A stretch of DNA of 64,000 nt from Corella eumyota (taxonomy: Eukaryota > Chordata > Ascidiacea > Phlebobranchia > Corellidae). The translations under genes were made by a program, and so were the position numbers. This document shows positions 14,901 through 31,400 of this stretch, one piece after another. The stretch is from contig OY720099.1 in the NCBI GenBank assembly GCA_963082875.1, forward strand, positions 930,001-994,000, in the 5' to 3' direction. Each line of letters begins with the position of its first letter. Within the stretch, counting starts at the first letter, position 1. A model generated the notes under the pieces. It was not told the DNA's origin. It did not search any database and worked only from the letters and a program-made list of their open reading frames with translations.

Positions 14901-17900
14901 AATTTATCCTCAATTTTAGAATAAGTTAAAAAAAACTATTAACTTACAAAAATAATGTATCAATGCATTTCTAATTAAAGTAATAAATTTTTGCTGAATT
15001 ACCTTTAGCTGCTGGCCCAAAAAGTCGTTCCAATTCTCTTTCTATTCCTTGTACCCTTCCCCCAATCTCAAATAAGTTAAAAGCGGCCCCAAATAAATCA
15101 ACCGTCAAGTTTAACCTTGCACTCCTGGGGATAAACGACTTTGTTGACCACACGAGGTCGCCATCAAGCTCACCACCAAGATTCAAAGTTTCTAAATATA
15201 AACACAAAGTTAAAGTTAAAATATTAACAATCAATCTATATAACCTATACTTGTAAAGCTAGGTTATATGAGCATCTTGGTTTTAATCAGTTACAAATTT
15301 TTATTTAAGGGAATCTAACCTGAATAGAGCGATTTTTCGTAGTAGGACGAATACTTTCTCTTGTCCTTGCTAAACTTTTCACTTAATTTCGTCCCAGCAA
15401 GTAAGGATTGAATGTAAGATTTTAGCGGATCAGATGAACTCTTTACTTCCATTATGTGGCTCCAAATATAAGAACCAACCTAAGTGTAAAACGTATTGAT
15501 ATTAACGGGGTTGCTGATGTTCAAATTCTGACAGAATTAGCAAAAAATAGTTTAAAAAATTTAACAAACCTGATTCACTTCTTCTGTATCCAACATTGCC
15601 ACGAGATGGCGTACCAGTGCAAGATTCGGACATTGCATCAGAGTGACGTAAGCAGATACTCGAATTTCTGAATCCTCTGTGACGTCAGAGAGAATACTAC
15701 GCATTGCTGATCGCTAAAAATGAATATTTTTGATGTATATTATCTTTTAATAATAATTTTTTGCAAAAATGTTTTTTCAAATTTGACTCGGATTCTTACA
15801 TCTTCATCGCACAACATTCTTCTAAAAGCTGACATTGCCGCGATTCGAACATCCGCTAGGTTTCGCTCTTCCATTGCGCATGCGCTGAGCGTACTTGCAG
15901 ATGTTGCGAGTCCGGCGTTGCCTAGCGACCGGAGAGAGAGTATAATACGCTTGGTTGATTCCTCGTTTGTCGTGTGACAATTGGCGCCAAGCGGTTCCTA
16001 GGCAACAGAGAAATGAAAAAGTTAAATGGTTAGAAAGCATATAAAAATAAGGGATCAATTGTACTTAACGGTTCTCGAAAAATCTTGAAACCATAATGTA
16101 TGAAAAAGAATTAGCCAGGACCGTAAAATACAAAAGAGAATTAGCTAGGATCGCAAAGTACGTGAGTTTAATAAGAACCGTCGAGTACAACTGATCCCAA
16201 ATATGTGTTAAAAATGGCAAGTTTTTTAACACATTTAACCCCATTAGCTAATGTTAAATGTAGGTTTCAAGTTGTCGAATTGTGAAGTGTCGCATTTAAT
16301 TATGTTGTTAAACCATTACAACTTGACACTCGCCCTCTAACCAAGCCGTAAACGTAAAATTTAATTACCAATTGGCAGGTTATTAAAAGACTTAGGTTGT
16401 CAGGTCAACAATATATCAAACTTGTACAACTTAAGACTGAGTCAGGGCAATGTTATCAGGCTAATTAACGTTAATAATACATCTAATCACTACAGCTTAG
16501 TGTATTGAGGCCAATAACATAAAAAGTAGACTTTGAAACTAATTTGGCAAATAAAGGTTTTATAACAGTTATACCGACAGCGTTGTGTAGAAGTGTTACA
16601 CCACCATGAGGTCGTGGGTTTAATTTACACTGCTCTTATATTTTAACGCTCTTAAGCAATACGCTATAAACGGTATGTACGCCTGCTAAGCCAAAAATTA
16701 TTCAGCAGTTTAATTATCAGGCAACTATAACCAAATAACATTCCAAACTGACAAAGCCAACTTGAAACTGGGTTGGGGTAACTGGTGTTACGCTATGTTA
16801 AGGTGGTGCAGTCCACCTTCCCACATCGAGGATAAAAATATATACAAAAAAACACAAAGACTAAAACGCACAACTTGGTATGCTTACCTGTAGTACGTCA
16901 AGTGCCTGTGAAACCGCCACATATTTAACACAGTTTGTTTTATCGAAGCAGAATCGGTGAATTAAAGTTCCAGTTGTCAAAAACGCTTCAGTGCTTATAG
17001 GAGTAGCTTGTAGAAGTGGCTAAATTAAATTTAATCGACATTTGTAAAAAAACTATATATTTGGTATTAATTTTGTCTTTAAAAAAGATTTACTTATTTA
17101 GTGTGACTTTTTTTATAAAAAAACATATTTTTTTCTGATGTTATTTACAAAAATATTGTGTCTTGATATTACTATTTAAATATTTAAAAAATCCAGTACT
17201 GGGATTCGAACCCGGTGCATAGGATTACCAACTTACCAAAATGGCTTCAATTATTTTTTCCGATGGGTTTGAAATCATAGAAAAGGCAGATACCCAGTTC
17301 GCCTTTTCACTTGGGTTTATGACGTCATTATTGATCATTGTGACCGAAAATTTGACGCATTCTGACGATGTGCACATAGGTACAGCATCCAAAAACATTT
17401 GTCTAAATTTACAAATTTATTTTATGTTACTTTTAGAAAGTTCCTATATATCAAATTAAGAGGATAATTAAACGATTGTCTTTCAACAATAAATCGTTTG
17501 TTATTGCTAATAACAATCAACTAATACTGGCCAAGGGGCACAGTGTTTATGACGTAATAATATCGGCATTTGTTTTAAATATTAAGTTTTTAAATGTCAA
17601 CAAATAAATTTGTTTATTTCTTGCAAAAATATCGTTTAAAAGTTATTCATTTTTTTAATTGAAATTAGTCTAAAATTATATTGGAAATTTACACAAATTT
17701 AACTTTTATATCACCAGAAAAAAACCCAGATGTTATATAAATAAAAAACCAATATAACAAGTAAATATTCTTATATTTTTCAACTTTTACCTAATTTTTT
17801 TTTGTTGTTCCGGGCAAATAATCCCGCTTTCAATATTTTTCCAAATACTTTGAATTGTTGATTTACTCAATGGTTTTAAAGCAGTGATAATTTGAAGAAA

Positions 17901-20900
17901 AGCGGCCGGGATTTCAGCTAACATAAAATAATTTATTAGAAAAAATAAGAAAAAAAGATTAGTTTTTTTTTATTTTTAAATACCTGATGGAGCATTGTTG
18001 TTTATGAGGTCACAGACATTCTCAAGGGACGTCATAATCTCGGTTTGTTCGTCGGTGATTGTGTTTTGGTTGTCTTCGTGTTCGAATTTAATTGTTGTTC
18101 GTCGAACTTCGTTCTCTGTTAATCCTAAAAAAATTCCAAATATTTAATTTCTGGATAAAGTTTTTTATTTATTAATTGTGACGTAATCCTTACGTTCTAC
18201 GTCATCACTGATTGGTTGAGTGGACACGAGCCTCATATTTTGATTGACAACCGTCTCCGCTCCGTTTCCCCGGTATGAGAAGGGTCGAAACAAATGTTTT
18301 TCGACACAAACCGAATGCTCCAGCACGCCCACTGCCGACCATGTTTCGTTGCATTCCTGGGCGGAGTCGAGGAGGGATTTTCGGGTCTGGAAAACATTAA
18401 AATAAAACAATAAAATAATTTTATATTAAAATGGAAAAAGATCAAAAATGTTATATACAGACAGCGCTTTTTAAATATATATAATTTAAACCTACTTATT
18501 TTCGTCTTATACAAAAATGTTTATTAAAATTTAATCCTAACCTAAATCTAATCCAAGAATAAATCAAATACATCTAATACACATACTTAAAAAAAAATTT
18601 TCTTAAAAGAAAATCTTTGTATTTGAGAACTTACCGAATCAGCGTCGTATTTGTTGAACAAAATGGCCGAATTTGTTTCAAATCTTTCGCCGAGGCATTT
18701 GTTAAAATCTTTGGTCTTCCGTACATTGAATCCCCCGTTAATGGATTCTGTTCGCTCGTATGACGTCATACAGTCGCCAATGACGTCACTCTGTTAATTT
18801 AAAAGAAAATAAACCAAAATTATTATTTTATTTTTTTTATTTATTTTTTTTAATTTTTACCTCAACAAGTTGGGTTTGTTGATTATTTTGCAAACTTGAA
18901 AGAAATCCCCTCTTGACGTTTAACACCCACTTGGGGTCGTTGCTATGTGAACACAACCCCGTGACGTCACCATCCTGCCAACTCGCTTGGAGAGGATGAC
19001 GTGTAAGTGCGTCACTAAAAAAAATAAATATTAAAAAAAATAATTACAAATTTTTCTTATAAAAATAATTGAACAAAATGTTGTTCTTATTAAAATAAAT
19101 AAAGACGTTGACCAGAAGTATTCATGTTAAGGTAAAACCAGCATCTGCCAAGCGAAGATAAAAAATTTTTCGCTTCGAACTAAGTCCAATTTAACATCGA
19201 CCAAAGTCCGAACTCAATAATTTGTTTTTATAAAAACAAAATTTAAATAAATATTTAGATATAGGGGCAACTTTCATTTAAAAAACGTAGATTTTGTGAT
19301 ATTTTTAAATTAATAAAATTGTTGCATATATTTACGTTTTTTATTAATTTAAAGAGTGTGTAAATGCGCATATAGCTAAGTGAACAATATATATGCATGT
19401 ATGTCCAATAAATATCCCTGTGAAATATTAAAACTGCCGTTTGTGGTGCGTAGGTAAATTACTGCAGGTAAATATTGGTTGGGAGTTGTGACCATTACAA
19501 CAATTTAAATGCACACCCTATATTCACTAGTATAATATAAATAAAAGTAATAAAAAGGTGCGTTTTGACACATGATAATTAAGGGCATATATATTATACT
19601 GAAAAATTATATTTCAAAACTTTTGAGTTTAAGATTTAAAACCAGAACCAAGAAAACAAAAACATGTTATTTAACATAAATCGCTACAGCGACTCCGGTC
19701 CTTTAAACTGGGTTCAATCGGGTTTACATTATTTTAAAAACAAAATTGTTTTCGTTTTGGCCTAGTTTGAAAGCGATATTACATCCTGGTTAAAGTAAAT
19801 GTGTTTATATCGAATGTGGATGTCAGGTTATTAACCCAGTTCACATTACTCGATTTATTCCCTAATTAGAAAAAATGTTTTTAACGAATTTTGTTACGTT
19901 AAATTTATTATACCATTGTGTTATATGGTTTTTAACATGTTTTAAAATAGAGCAATCTAATTTACGGTTGCAATCTAATTTACGGTCTAGGCTATAAATT
20001 AAGGGTTTTTAGCTTTATGTGAGCATTTTTCTAAGTAATATAATTTATAAATTAATATATAAAGTAATTTGTAACTAACTAATAAATATTTGGTTAAAAA
20101 TAAAACAACTAGTAAACGCAAAAGCTGTAAGCTTAAGCATTTCTAGCCTTAGTAGAAGAATTTTTTGATTAATTTGTCTAAAAATTCGAAATTTTGTGCA
20201 ATTTTAACATGCATAAAAAGATTATTAGAAAATCTTTGAAATTACCTCAATTCCTTCGCATTTTCGCTCGAACTTTCAACATTTTTAAACTTGACCAAAA
20301 ATTCACACGAGCTTAAAACTTTAACGATGACGTCACTTGTGAAACCAAGCGTGGCGGCTTGGTCAGCTGTTCCGGTCACGTGACTTACAGTTTGAGCCTC
20401 GTAATTGTAAATGTAAGATTGACCCGATTGGAAGCCGAGTCTTTGGCTTTCTGTACAACAAAAATTATTTTTTTAATATATTTAGTTTTTGATAATATAA
20501 AAATAACGTAAAAAGAGTGTTGATTGCAGCAAATATTTATTTTAAAAGTTTAAAACTGTTTTTAAATTTATCTTAGCATTTATAGCAATTTTCTATTTAG
20601 CCAAAATTTCTAAAAAAAATTTCTAAAAAAAAAACTTTTTACCTAAACAAACTGAAGGACACGTCACAACTTCGGAGGGTAATCTCCCTAAAAGAAGATT
20701 AATACGTAATTAATGACGTCATAATCTCGTGTTCAGTGACGTCGTAAATCACCACACAGCGCGTTTGATATCTGCCCGAAGGCAAGGGCAACAAATAAAT
20801 AAACATTTTTGTGTACGTTGAAAAAAAAACTTTAATAAACAGAAAAAATTTTATTAAAAATTAAAATTAGATTTTTTTTACAAAATTTTTATTTTTAGTT

Positions 20901-21001
20901 TTAAAATTTTAAATATTTCAAAAAAAAACAAAAAAAAGGTTCTTACTTGGTGCGACTTTATTTGCCAGCAAAGCCAGGACAAAAATTGTCCAAAACTCCA
21001 T
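1..21001 (-). CDS. Apolipoprotein-B-like large lipid transfer protein (partial, 3' end outside window)
   Basis: A secreted carrier or assembler of neutral lipid of the vitellogenin/apoB/apolipophorin superfamily. Start chosen at 21001 because MEFWTIFVLALLANKVAPS is a signal peptide; SGQSYIYNYEAQTV and WVLNVKRGFLSSLQ then match the vitellogenin-type N-terminal domain, followed by its helical part (EIRVSAYVTLMQCPNLALVR) and long beta-rich sequence. Exons, 5' to 3': 20947-21001, 20643-20687, 20246-20450, 18861-19014, 18635-18790, 18194-18386, 17984-18124, 17791-17917, 17237-17402, 16888-17019, 15800-15997, 15570-15713, 15320-15479, 15003-15191, 14629-14741, 14173-14317, 13911-14100, 13382-13567, 13082-13193, 12766-12951, 12245-12380, 11927-12056, 11656-11792, 11112-11500, 10768-10925, 10367-10568, 9914-10151, 9529-9631, 9129-9254, 1-8961. 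Phase is kept at every junction, giving about 4525 codons in the window and continuing. That is apoB-100 scale, longer than usual vitellogenins, and excludes MTP (about 900 residues). Whether it is orthologous to vertebrate apoB is not decided here. Confidence 0.88.
9309..9490 (+). mobile_element. Unclassified short element, copy a
   Basis: Shares with other copies: a gtgaacgatatatat start, ATAAAACTGCCACTTGTGG, GCAAATATCAATTGAGAGT, TGCAACCATA, AAATGCTG and an end near ATCGACTAGC. In a lipid-carrier intron. Confidence 0.7.
9755..9870 (+). mobile_element. Unclassified short element, copy b (3' part)
   Basis: ATTGCAGTTAGTAGTGTGTT, GTAAATCACTGCATGC, GAAACCATATTAAGAC, AAAATGCTTGC and TTGACTAGTA; lacks the first third. 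In a lipid-carrier intron. Confidence 0.6.
12510..12706 (+). mobile_element. SINE (tRNA-derived), 5'-truncated
   Basis: Retains the body and tail of the family (AGCAGCTTAATTATTGAGC, ATTGAGACTAGGTGAGG, then the CGACCTTTCC and GAGGAT tail) but not the Pol III boxes; well diverged. Lies in a lipid-carrier intron. Confidence 0.65.
13652..13842 (+). mobile_element. Unclassified short element, copy c
   Basis: GCTTAGTGGATGATATATAG, CAACTTATAGGCTTACAAAA, TACAACCATA, CAATTAAAATGC and GTGACTAGTA. In a lipid-carrier intron. Confidence 0.65.
14409..14532. mobile_element. MITE with terminal inverted repeats, copy 1
   Basis: Left end GTTCTAATAGCACTCTCAGT, CGGTTTATA; right end TATAAACCGGCGGACGACGC, TAATAGAGC, an imperfect inverted repeat of about 29 bp around an AT-rich core of about 65 bp. 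In a lipid-carrier intron. No transposase. Confidence 0.65.
16383..16465 (-). repeat. Solitary minisatellite-like unit
   Basis: An isolated stretch reading, on the plus strand, AGGTCAACAATATATCAAAC, then TTGTACAACTTAAGACTGAG, matches the reverse complement of one unit of the 30.13-30.82 kb array. It lies in a lipid-carrier intron, so the unit also exists as a dispersed copy. Confidence 0.55.
16573..16856 (+). mobile_element. SINE (tRNA-derived), near full length
   Basis: Box B GAGGTCGTGGGTTTAAT, body TTTAATTATCAGGCAACTA, ACTTGAAACTGGGTTGGGG and tail CACATCGAGGATAAAAATAT; a small deletion affects box A. Lies in a lipid-carrier intron. Confidence 0.8.
19373..19545 (+). mobile_element. Unclassified short element, copy d
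   Basis: AGTGAACAATATATATGCAT, GTATGTCCAATAAATAT, AAACTGCCGTTTGTGGTGCG, TAAATTACTGCAGGTAAATA; close to the family consensus. In a lipid-carrier intron. Confidence 0.75.
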
Positions 21002-23364
21002 TTTTGAAACGTTCGCCTTAGGTAGTTCCCCTATTCTACCTTTGCCTTTGGGACCTCGTGCATAAAAATAAAAAAAAACTCAAACTTTGCTCATCTAAAA
21101 CTCAAGTCAAATCCGCTCTCAACTCGAGAGAAATACTCAAAATTTTGAAGATTCCTGGTGTATAGTATAAAGTATAGGCAACAAATACGAGAACACTCGT
21201 CTTGTTAAGGCACTGAACGTTTGTGGATGCAGAACGTGTGAGAAGTTGTTTAAGAATTACGAAAATTTTGCCTTTTTCTTTTTTTTTTCGTCGCTTTGTT
21301 TTTGATTCCCGCTGTGTCGGGATGACCTGCCGTGATATAAGCGAGAGAGTTAAATGAGAGAAACGAGAGAGTTAAAGAGAATAAGAAAAAGGGTTTCGGA
21401 CTTTGGTCAAAACACATTTTGAGTTTTGTTCAAAAATATTTTTCAAAATTTTTATTATTTAAACCTCCATCAACCCTAATTTCAAATCTGGGTAAAAACA
21501 AAAATATTTTTAACATTTTTACAAAAAAACATTTTTAAAAACTTCTTATTATTATTAAAATTAATTAAAATTTCAAAATTTTGCAAATTGTATTAATATA
21601 AAGTTAATTAAATAAAAATAACTATAAACAAGATTTTTTTTTATGATAATGACGTCTTATTAGATGTTTGTGACGTCATATTACGACAACAATGTAAAAG
21701 ATTTAATGGCCTACATAACTGAATCGGTTAATTGTCTACTTAAAAACAATCAGTCCATAAAATCGAAATTAAATAATTGTCGCCATAAACCTTATTAAAA
21801 AACAAAGCTCCATTGTTATTCAATTGTTACATCAAAACAATTATTATTTACTTAAAAATCTATTTATTTTATCCTAAAATTATTGACCGAGATACCAGTT
21901 TATAAAGATAGAAAAAATAATAAAATTTAACTTTTTTAAACTTGTTTTAATTTAATAGAATTTTTTTTAAATATATTGCAATATTATATTAGTAAAAGCT
22001 TTTTAGTAAAATATTTATAAAAATGTCAAAAAAAAGCAAAATTTTCTTTTGAAACAATGTGTTAAAATGTTTTAAGACTACGCACCTTCAAGTCACGTGT
22101 CATGTGACGTCACGCTTGTATTTCACATGGGCGATAGATTAAAGGAATTAACCTCATTTAATTGAAGTCCTGTTGTTTCTTATCCTTTCTACACACAATC
22201 CCCTGCTGAGGTGTTACGATCACGTCCGCTTAACTTCTGTGCAAAAAAAGGTTTTTCCTCTTCTAGGTAAATATCCTTGGGTTTGGTGATCATGTCTTTA
22301 CATAAAATCTTTATGTCAACATTCTAGCTTATAGCATGTTGTAATTATGAAGTCGATTTTGTCATTATTTATGTCGCATTATTGTTACAATTATTCTATA
22401 TTCTATACCAACAAAAACCTAAATACATGTCATACCGTATTAGTATATGTAAATGTTTAATAATTTTGTCATTTTTTAAAATTCCAATTTCAATTTTGGC
22501 ATTTTTTTACATAGCATTAATGTAATATATTACTATTACTTTCATTGATACATTAAAAACATAATTATGTAAAAGCAAAAAAATTATTCTGATCCTTTTT
22601 AAGCTTACTTTTTATATAAATATAAGCTAGAACATACTTGATACAAAAACTAAAAAAGCCTATAGCTGTTTAACACAAAACTTAACAATTTATTAAATTA
22701 AATACCAGATATATAATATAACATCTTTTACAATAAACTGTATTACACAACGTGTTCTAAATGCTTTTTAAAATTGCAGTCTTTTAACTTATTTTTTATT
22801 CGTATTTCTTCTTCATATAAAAACCTATTACTTTACTAAAAACCTAAACGCGTGCATATACTAAAAGAAAACTAAATTCTTTAAAAAGCGCTTTTTCGCT
22901 TAAAACGTTTTTGAGTGCATAAACTAAGGCTACGTTAAAGCTAAACATGCTTGAGGTTAAAATCAGAAAAAAAACTTTTTTACTTGCCGAAGCTAATTCT
23001 AATTAAAACAACAATTCAAAATATATGTTTAATAAATGCATAAATTACACCTGTACATATAAACACGAATTTTAGCATGAAATGTAAAACGATTCTATAT
23101 ACAAAGTTATAAAAATATAAATTCAAGTTATAATATATGAAATGTAAAAAAAACATTTTTTTTTGTTATATATATTTTTTTTGTTTTGTAATTATATAAA
23201 AATGTAATAAAGAAATGAAAATTGCAATAATGAAAATCAAACAATGTTTAACAAGAATCAGCAAATTTAACTTGAAAGCGATAAAGGACAAAATGAAAAG
23301 CTAAAATATGAAAAACTACAATGTAATAAAAATAAGACTAGTACAGATGCAACTTTTACCTGAT
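21002..23364. other. Intergenic: lipid-carrier promoter side and downstream of guanine deaminase
   Basis: No coding sequence is supported here. The region is AT-rich. Just upstream of the lipid-carrier start (about 21150-21180) lies a TATA-poor stretch with TTTATACTATA on the minus strand, a weak promoter candidate only. Around 22090-22115 an E-box (CACGTG) sits next to an exact TGACGTCA, with another TGACGTCA at 21671-21678. The remainder up to 23364 would hold the guanine deaminase 3' UTR; I could not identify a convincing poly(A) signal. Confidence 0.5.
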
Positions 23365-26917
<3,553 letters not shown>

Positions 26918-28492
26918 TTTTTTCTACTTTATTAATCTTTAAATAAAAGTTAAATTTTTAAATTTTAAAAAACCTCAAATTTTTGGTAAACTGTATATTA
27001 TAACCTTCAGCTATTTTAAAGTATTAAAATACAATGAAATGTCCTTTATACATTCGTCTACCTAGTACTTGTTTTTAATACAAATTTGAAGCCTTTTACT
27101 TTGTTCGAATGTATTAAATTTTCTTTGTTTTTTACAGAACCAAGTTGGTAATATAAACTTTACAGCTTTTTATATTATTCAAATATAACAAAGTTCCTTA
27201 TTTTTTTACAAAAGCAAACTTGTAATATTATCTTTTCACAATATTGAAATACAATGAAATGCCAAGTTTTTTTTTTAACCCAGCGTTGTATATTGTTACC
27301 TTACCCGACACCGCGACCTAATATTGCGTATTTACAATTTTAACACTTGATTAAGTCACTCGAAGCCTAACTAAACATTAATTACACGCATATGCAAGTT
27401 ATAATCATAGTTTTTTCAATGACGTATATTGCTATGCACTTAAGCTGCACCTATCGACTGCGCAAAACGATTTAAATTCGTGATCTACATTCCTACCTGT
27501 TTGAAAAAACTTTATGGGGCTAGTGAAAAATGTTTGCATACCCGAATTATATTACCATAGCAAACAAATAAATAGTTACTGCAGTTTATGTCAGGGTCTA
27601 AAAAGATTAATTATTAAGTGGGGGATGTTAAATATTAAGCTTAACAAACTTTTACAATGCAACTTCAAATATAATGTAAACATTGGTGCATTAAAATATA
27701 TTTAATTTTAAATTTTTTACCTTCAACCTGCTTCAGAGATAATCTAAAAAAAAACTCTTTACGAATGAACGGGCACAAACCTGCCTATATAATCATTCAT
27801 TCGTAACTGAAGTTAAACTTAAAAGGTTATTATTACATACGCATTCGGATTTTTGCAAGTTAAAAAAGAGGCTAAAGAATGTTTAGGGCCAAACGCAGTT
27901 TATTTGTTAAATAAATATATGAAACTAATGCCTTTGGATTTACTACCATTTCGTCTTTTTAAGAATGTAATAAAATAAATTCCTCTTTACATTACCTTCA
28001 TTCCATGAATTTAAATTATAAAGTTATATGCAAAACTTTTTAACAACCTTTAGAATAAATATTTGTACCAACTAAAAATATTTACGTGCTAAGAACCTTT
28101 TAATTTATGTTTAAACCCCAAAATTAAACCATTTTAACTTAATTTAACTGAACCATGCTTAAATAAAAGTGCTCGAAACATAAATAAAAGTGTGAACAAT
28201 ATAATTTATTGAAAGGAATAAAAATTTGTGCAGAAAAAGAATATTTGTGCTTTGTACAGTAATACAGTGAAGATAGAAACACTTTAGTCAAACAAAAAAC
28301 CTACAAAAACACCTTGTGACGTCATGCATATACACTATGACATCATTACCTTATTTTATGACGTCATCAAAACAATTAACAAAATAATACGACTTTAAAA
28401 TGAATTGCTTGGTCATGCGTAGACAAAATGTAACGTCACAGTTACTTTTTACATCGAGAGTAAATGACGTCACAAGTTTAAAGTTGATGACG
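26918..28492. other. Intergenic: upstream of guanine deaminase, downstream of SPATA1
   Basis: No coding gene is supported. The SPATA1 3' UTR should occupy the right end; an AATAAA on the minus strand lies at 28205-28210. Three exact TGACGTCA palindromes lie at 28317, 28359 and 28465, and a fourth (28488-28495) spans the SPATA1 stop codon. A possible GDA promoter is described separately. The remainder is AT-rich sequence in which I see nothing. Confidence 0.5.
27719..27805 (-). promoter_or_regulatory. Candidate GDA promoter with TATA box and non-coding first exon
   Basis: On the minus strand a TTATATAGG TATA-like box (about 27784-27792) is flanked by an 8-bp inverted repeat, ACGAATGA/TCATTCGT. 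About 40 bp downstream is a run of T ending in AG, about 23 bases (ATTATCTCTGAAGCAGG and on), then GTAAAAAA, which looks like a small 5' UTR exon. The guanine deaminase ATG follows 0.8 kb further on. This is inference; trans-splicing of a leader to the ATG exon is the main alternative. Confidence 0.3.
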
Positions 28493-31400
28493 TCACACTT
28501 TTGACCTTATAGGGTAAGCGTGACCTCTAATTGACTTTCGGTAAGCCAGGTGAGCTTGGATCTTGCGAGCTAGAAGTTCTTGTCGTACAGACTTAACTTG
28601 TTGCTCCGCTTGGTGGCGTAGCTGAGCAAAATTATTAAAATTATTTATTGTAGAAAAGGTAACAGATTATGATACAAAAAGATACAAGTTAAAGTCGTAC
28701 CCCGAGCACGCCATTCAGACTGTTTACCCAGCTTTTAAGAATAGCTTAAATACGCCCGACAAGCAAACCAGTTTCTTAATAAAAACCCATCACTTAAGAT
28801 AACATAAAAGCAGGGTTGTTTAGTTGAAATAACGCCGAGTAAAAATGACCGATCAAAGTGATATATTTATGTTGTTAAAGCCCATCTTAAACATTATAAA
28901 CAACGCAACGTACCACATCATTTACCAGCAATTTAAAGTTAAAAGCATTGTTAACACATTGAATTCTTACATAAGTAGTTAATGAATCTTAAATCAGTAT
29001 TCACCTTTATTTCGCCAGTAAGTTTAATTTTTGCGTCCTCGATTTTTCTTCTTAAGTTGTCCATGTTGTGTTGAAGTCGAGTCACTTGTATCTTGCTGTT
29101 GTGCTGTACATTATTACGTCATTAGAAACGTCACAAATACAATTAATTCAAGCCATTTTTTAACATTAAAATGAATATTTTTGACGGAAAGTATTTTGAC
29201 AATTAGTGATTATTGCAAGCATGCCTAAGTCTTGCGCGATGCTATATCTGAAATTATGACGTCATTGACAATGTATAGATGACGCCATATTCAAAATATA
29301 AAAACATTATTTAAAAAAATAATGTTTTTTTTGTATAATTTAGAAGCAATATGATGACGTAATAAATAAGCGCTATGATGTCACGAGTAAATGACTTTTA
29401 TCATGAGCGCTGTGTGACGTAGCGATGACGTCATTCTACAATTTACTTCTCCGAAATATAGCCGTCCTAGCTTTTATTAAAGCTAGTTTGTAATCGATAT
29501 CAAAAATAATTTGTCGAACTTCCAAAGTTTTTGATCTCCCTGTTTCAACCTAAGTTAAATTTTCAACCAAAAAAAATTATTCTCTGTGGTAACTGTTATG
29601 ATTTTAATAAAAAAGTTATTTTTTGAGTAACTTTGAAACATGCTTATTATTTTTCCACATTAAGGTTATATAGGTTTGTGAGTTAGACTGGTTAATATTT
29701 GTAGTATGTTTAGTTTTTTCGGTAAATTTTGTATTTTTAAAAAAGTGTTATTTTTTCTATGTTAAAAATGTTATTTTTTCTATGTTAAACGTAGTTTTTA
29801 CCTTAAGATTCTGGGCATCTTTTGTGTTCTGGTATAAATATTGGTTTAAAACATGATTATTTTAATTTAAAATCAAGAATAGACCATACAATCCTAAACT
29901 AGTATAAATTTTAACAGAATTAAGACAAAAAAATATAATTAAATGTACAAAATAATTACATTAAATTATTATATTACCTTTATAGAAGGTGCTTTCCCAA
30001 TGTGAGGCAAAATTGACGGGAACTTTCGTTGTTGCTGCTGCGCAACGCGAGGTACTCCCCCCTCCATTGCAGAAACTAAACGTTGGTGGGTTCTATAAAA
30101 AAGTTTAAAATATATGTTTTACTATAATTTAAACATTTAGAATTCGCCCATCCCAGTCTTAAGATGTTATTAATTTAATAATATACCCCAGAATTAGGTT
30201 GTACAAGTTAAAGATTTATTTCCCTAATGATATTACACCAACCCAGTCTTAAATTGTACAAGTTTAAGATAATATTGACCTTATGTTATAATCCTAACCT
30301 AGTCTCAAGTTATACAAGTTTAAGATATTATTGACCTCATGATATTATCCCAACCCAGTCTCGAGTTTAAGATATTGTTGACCTCATGATATCATCCAAA
30401 CCCAGTCCCAAATTGTACAAGTTTAAGATATTATTGACCTCATAATATTACCCAAACCCATTCCTAAGTTGTACAAGTTCAAGATATTATTGACCTCATA
30501 ATATTACCCCAACCCAGTCCAAAGTTGTACAAGTTTAAGCTATTATTGACCTTATGATGTAACCCAAACCATGTCCCAAATCGTACAAGTTTAAGCTATT
30601 ATTGACCTCATGATATTATCCCAACCCAGTCCCGAGTTTAAGATATTGTTGACCTCATGATATCATCCAAACCCAGTCTCAAGTTGTACAAGTTTAAGAT
30701 ATTATTGACCTTATAATATTACCCCAACCCAGTCTTAAATTGTACAAGTTTAAGATATTATTACCCTCATGATATTACCCCAACCCAGTCCCAAGTTCAA
30801 GATATTAGAGTAACCAATAACATTGCTTAAAGCACTTACGTATCAAGCTCAACTTGTAAACGTTTGCAAGTCTCTTCCAGAGGAGTTGTCTTTTTTTTCT
30901 CTTCAAAGAATTTCTTTTTCCACATATCACGAACTGGGATGTTATAATTAGTTTAGTTAATATTTATATTTTTCTGAGAAAATAGTAACTAAAAAACACA
31001 CACCTTGCATTGTTAAACATTAATTTAATTGGCTTGAAAACATAATTAGTTAACTCTGTAATAAGAAAAACAGTCAAAGTTGTTTATATTTGCATCTGTT
31101 ATTCGAAATCTGTAAGGTGCAGGCTTAATTCTACAACATGGTTGTTTTTCATCTAGTAAATACAATGATTTAAACTGTTTTGGGCCCATGGATAAAGATG
31201 GAACTCTAGCGCTAGCTCGTGACGAGTTAAATCTGACTTTTTTGCCCTGAACTGGCTGTATTACATTAACGTTTCTTTGCACTGTGTTAACTTTCTGTAA
31301 GGGGCTGTTTTGCTCAACTATGCTTTTTCTCAATTGTTGTGTCACACTTGCTTCTGTAAGGTCATTGGCATCTAAACAAAAGCTTAAATTAAAGTTTTTT

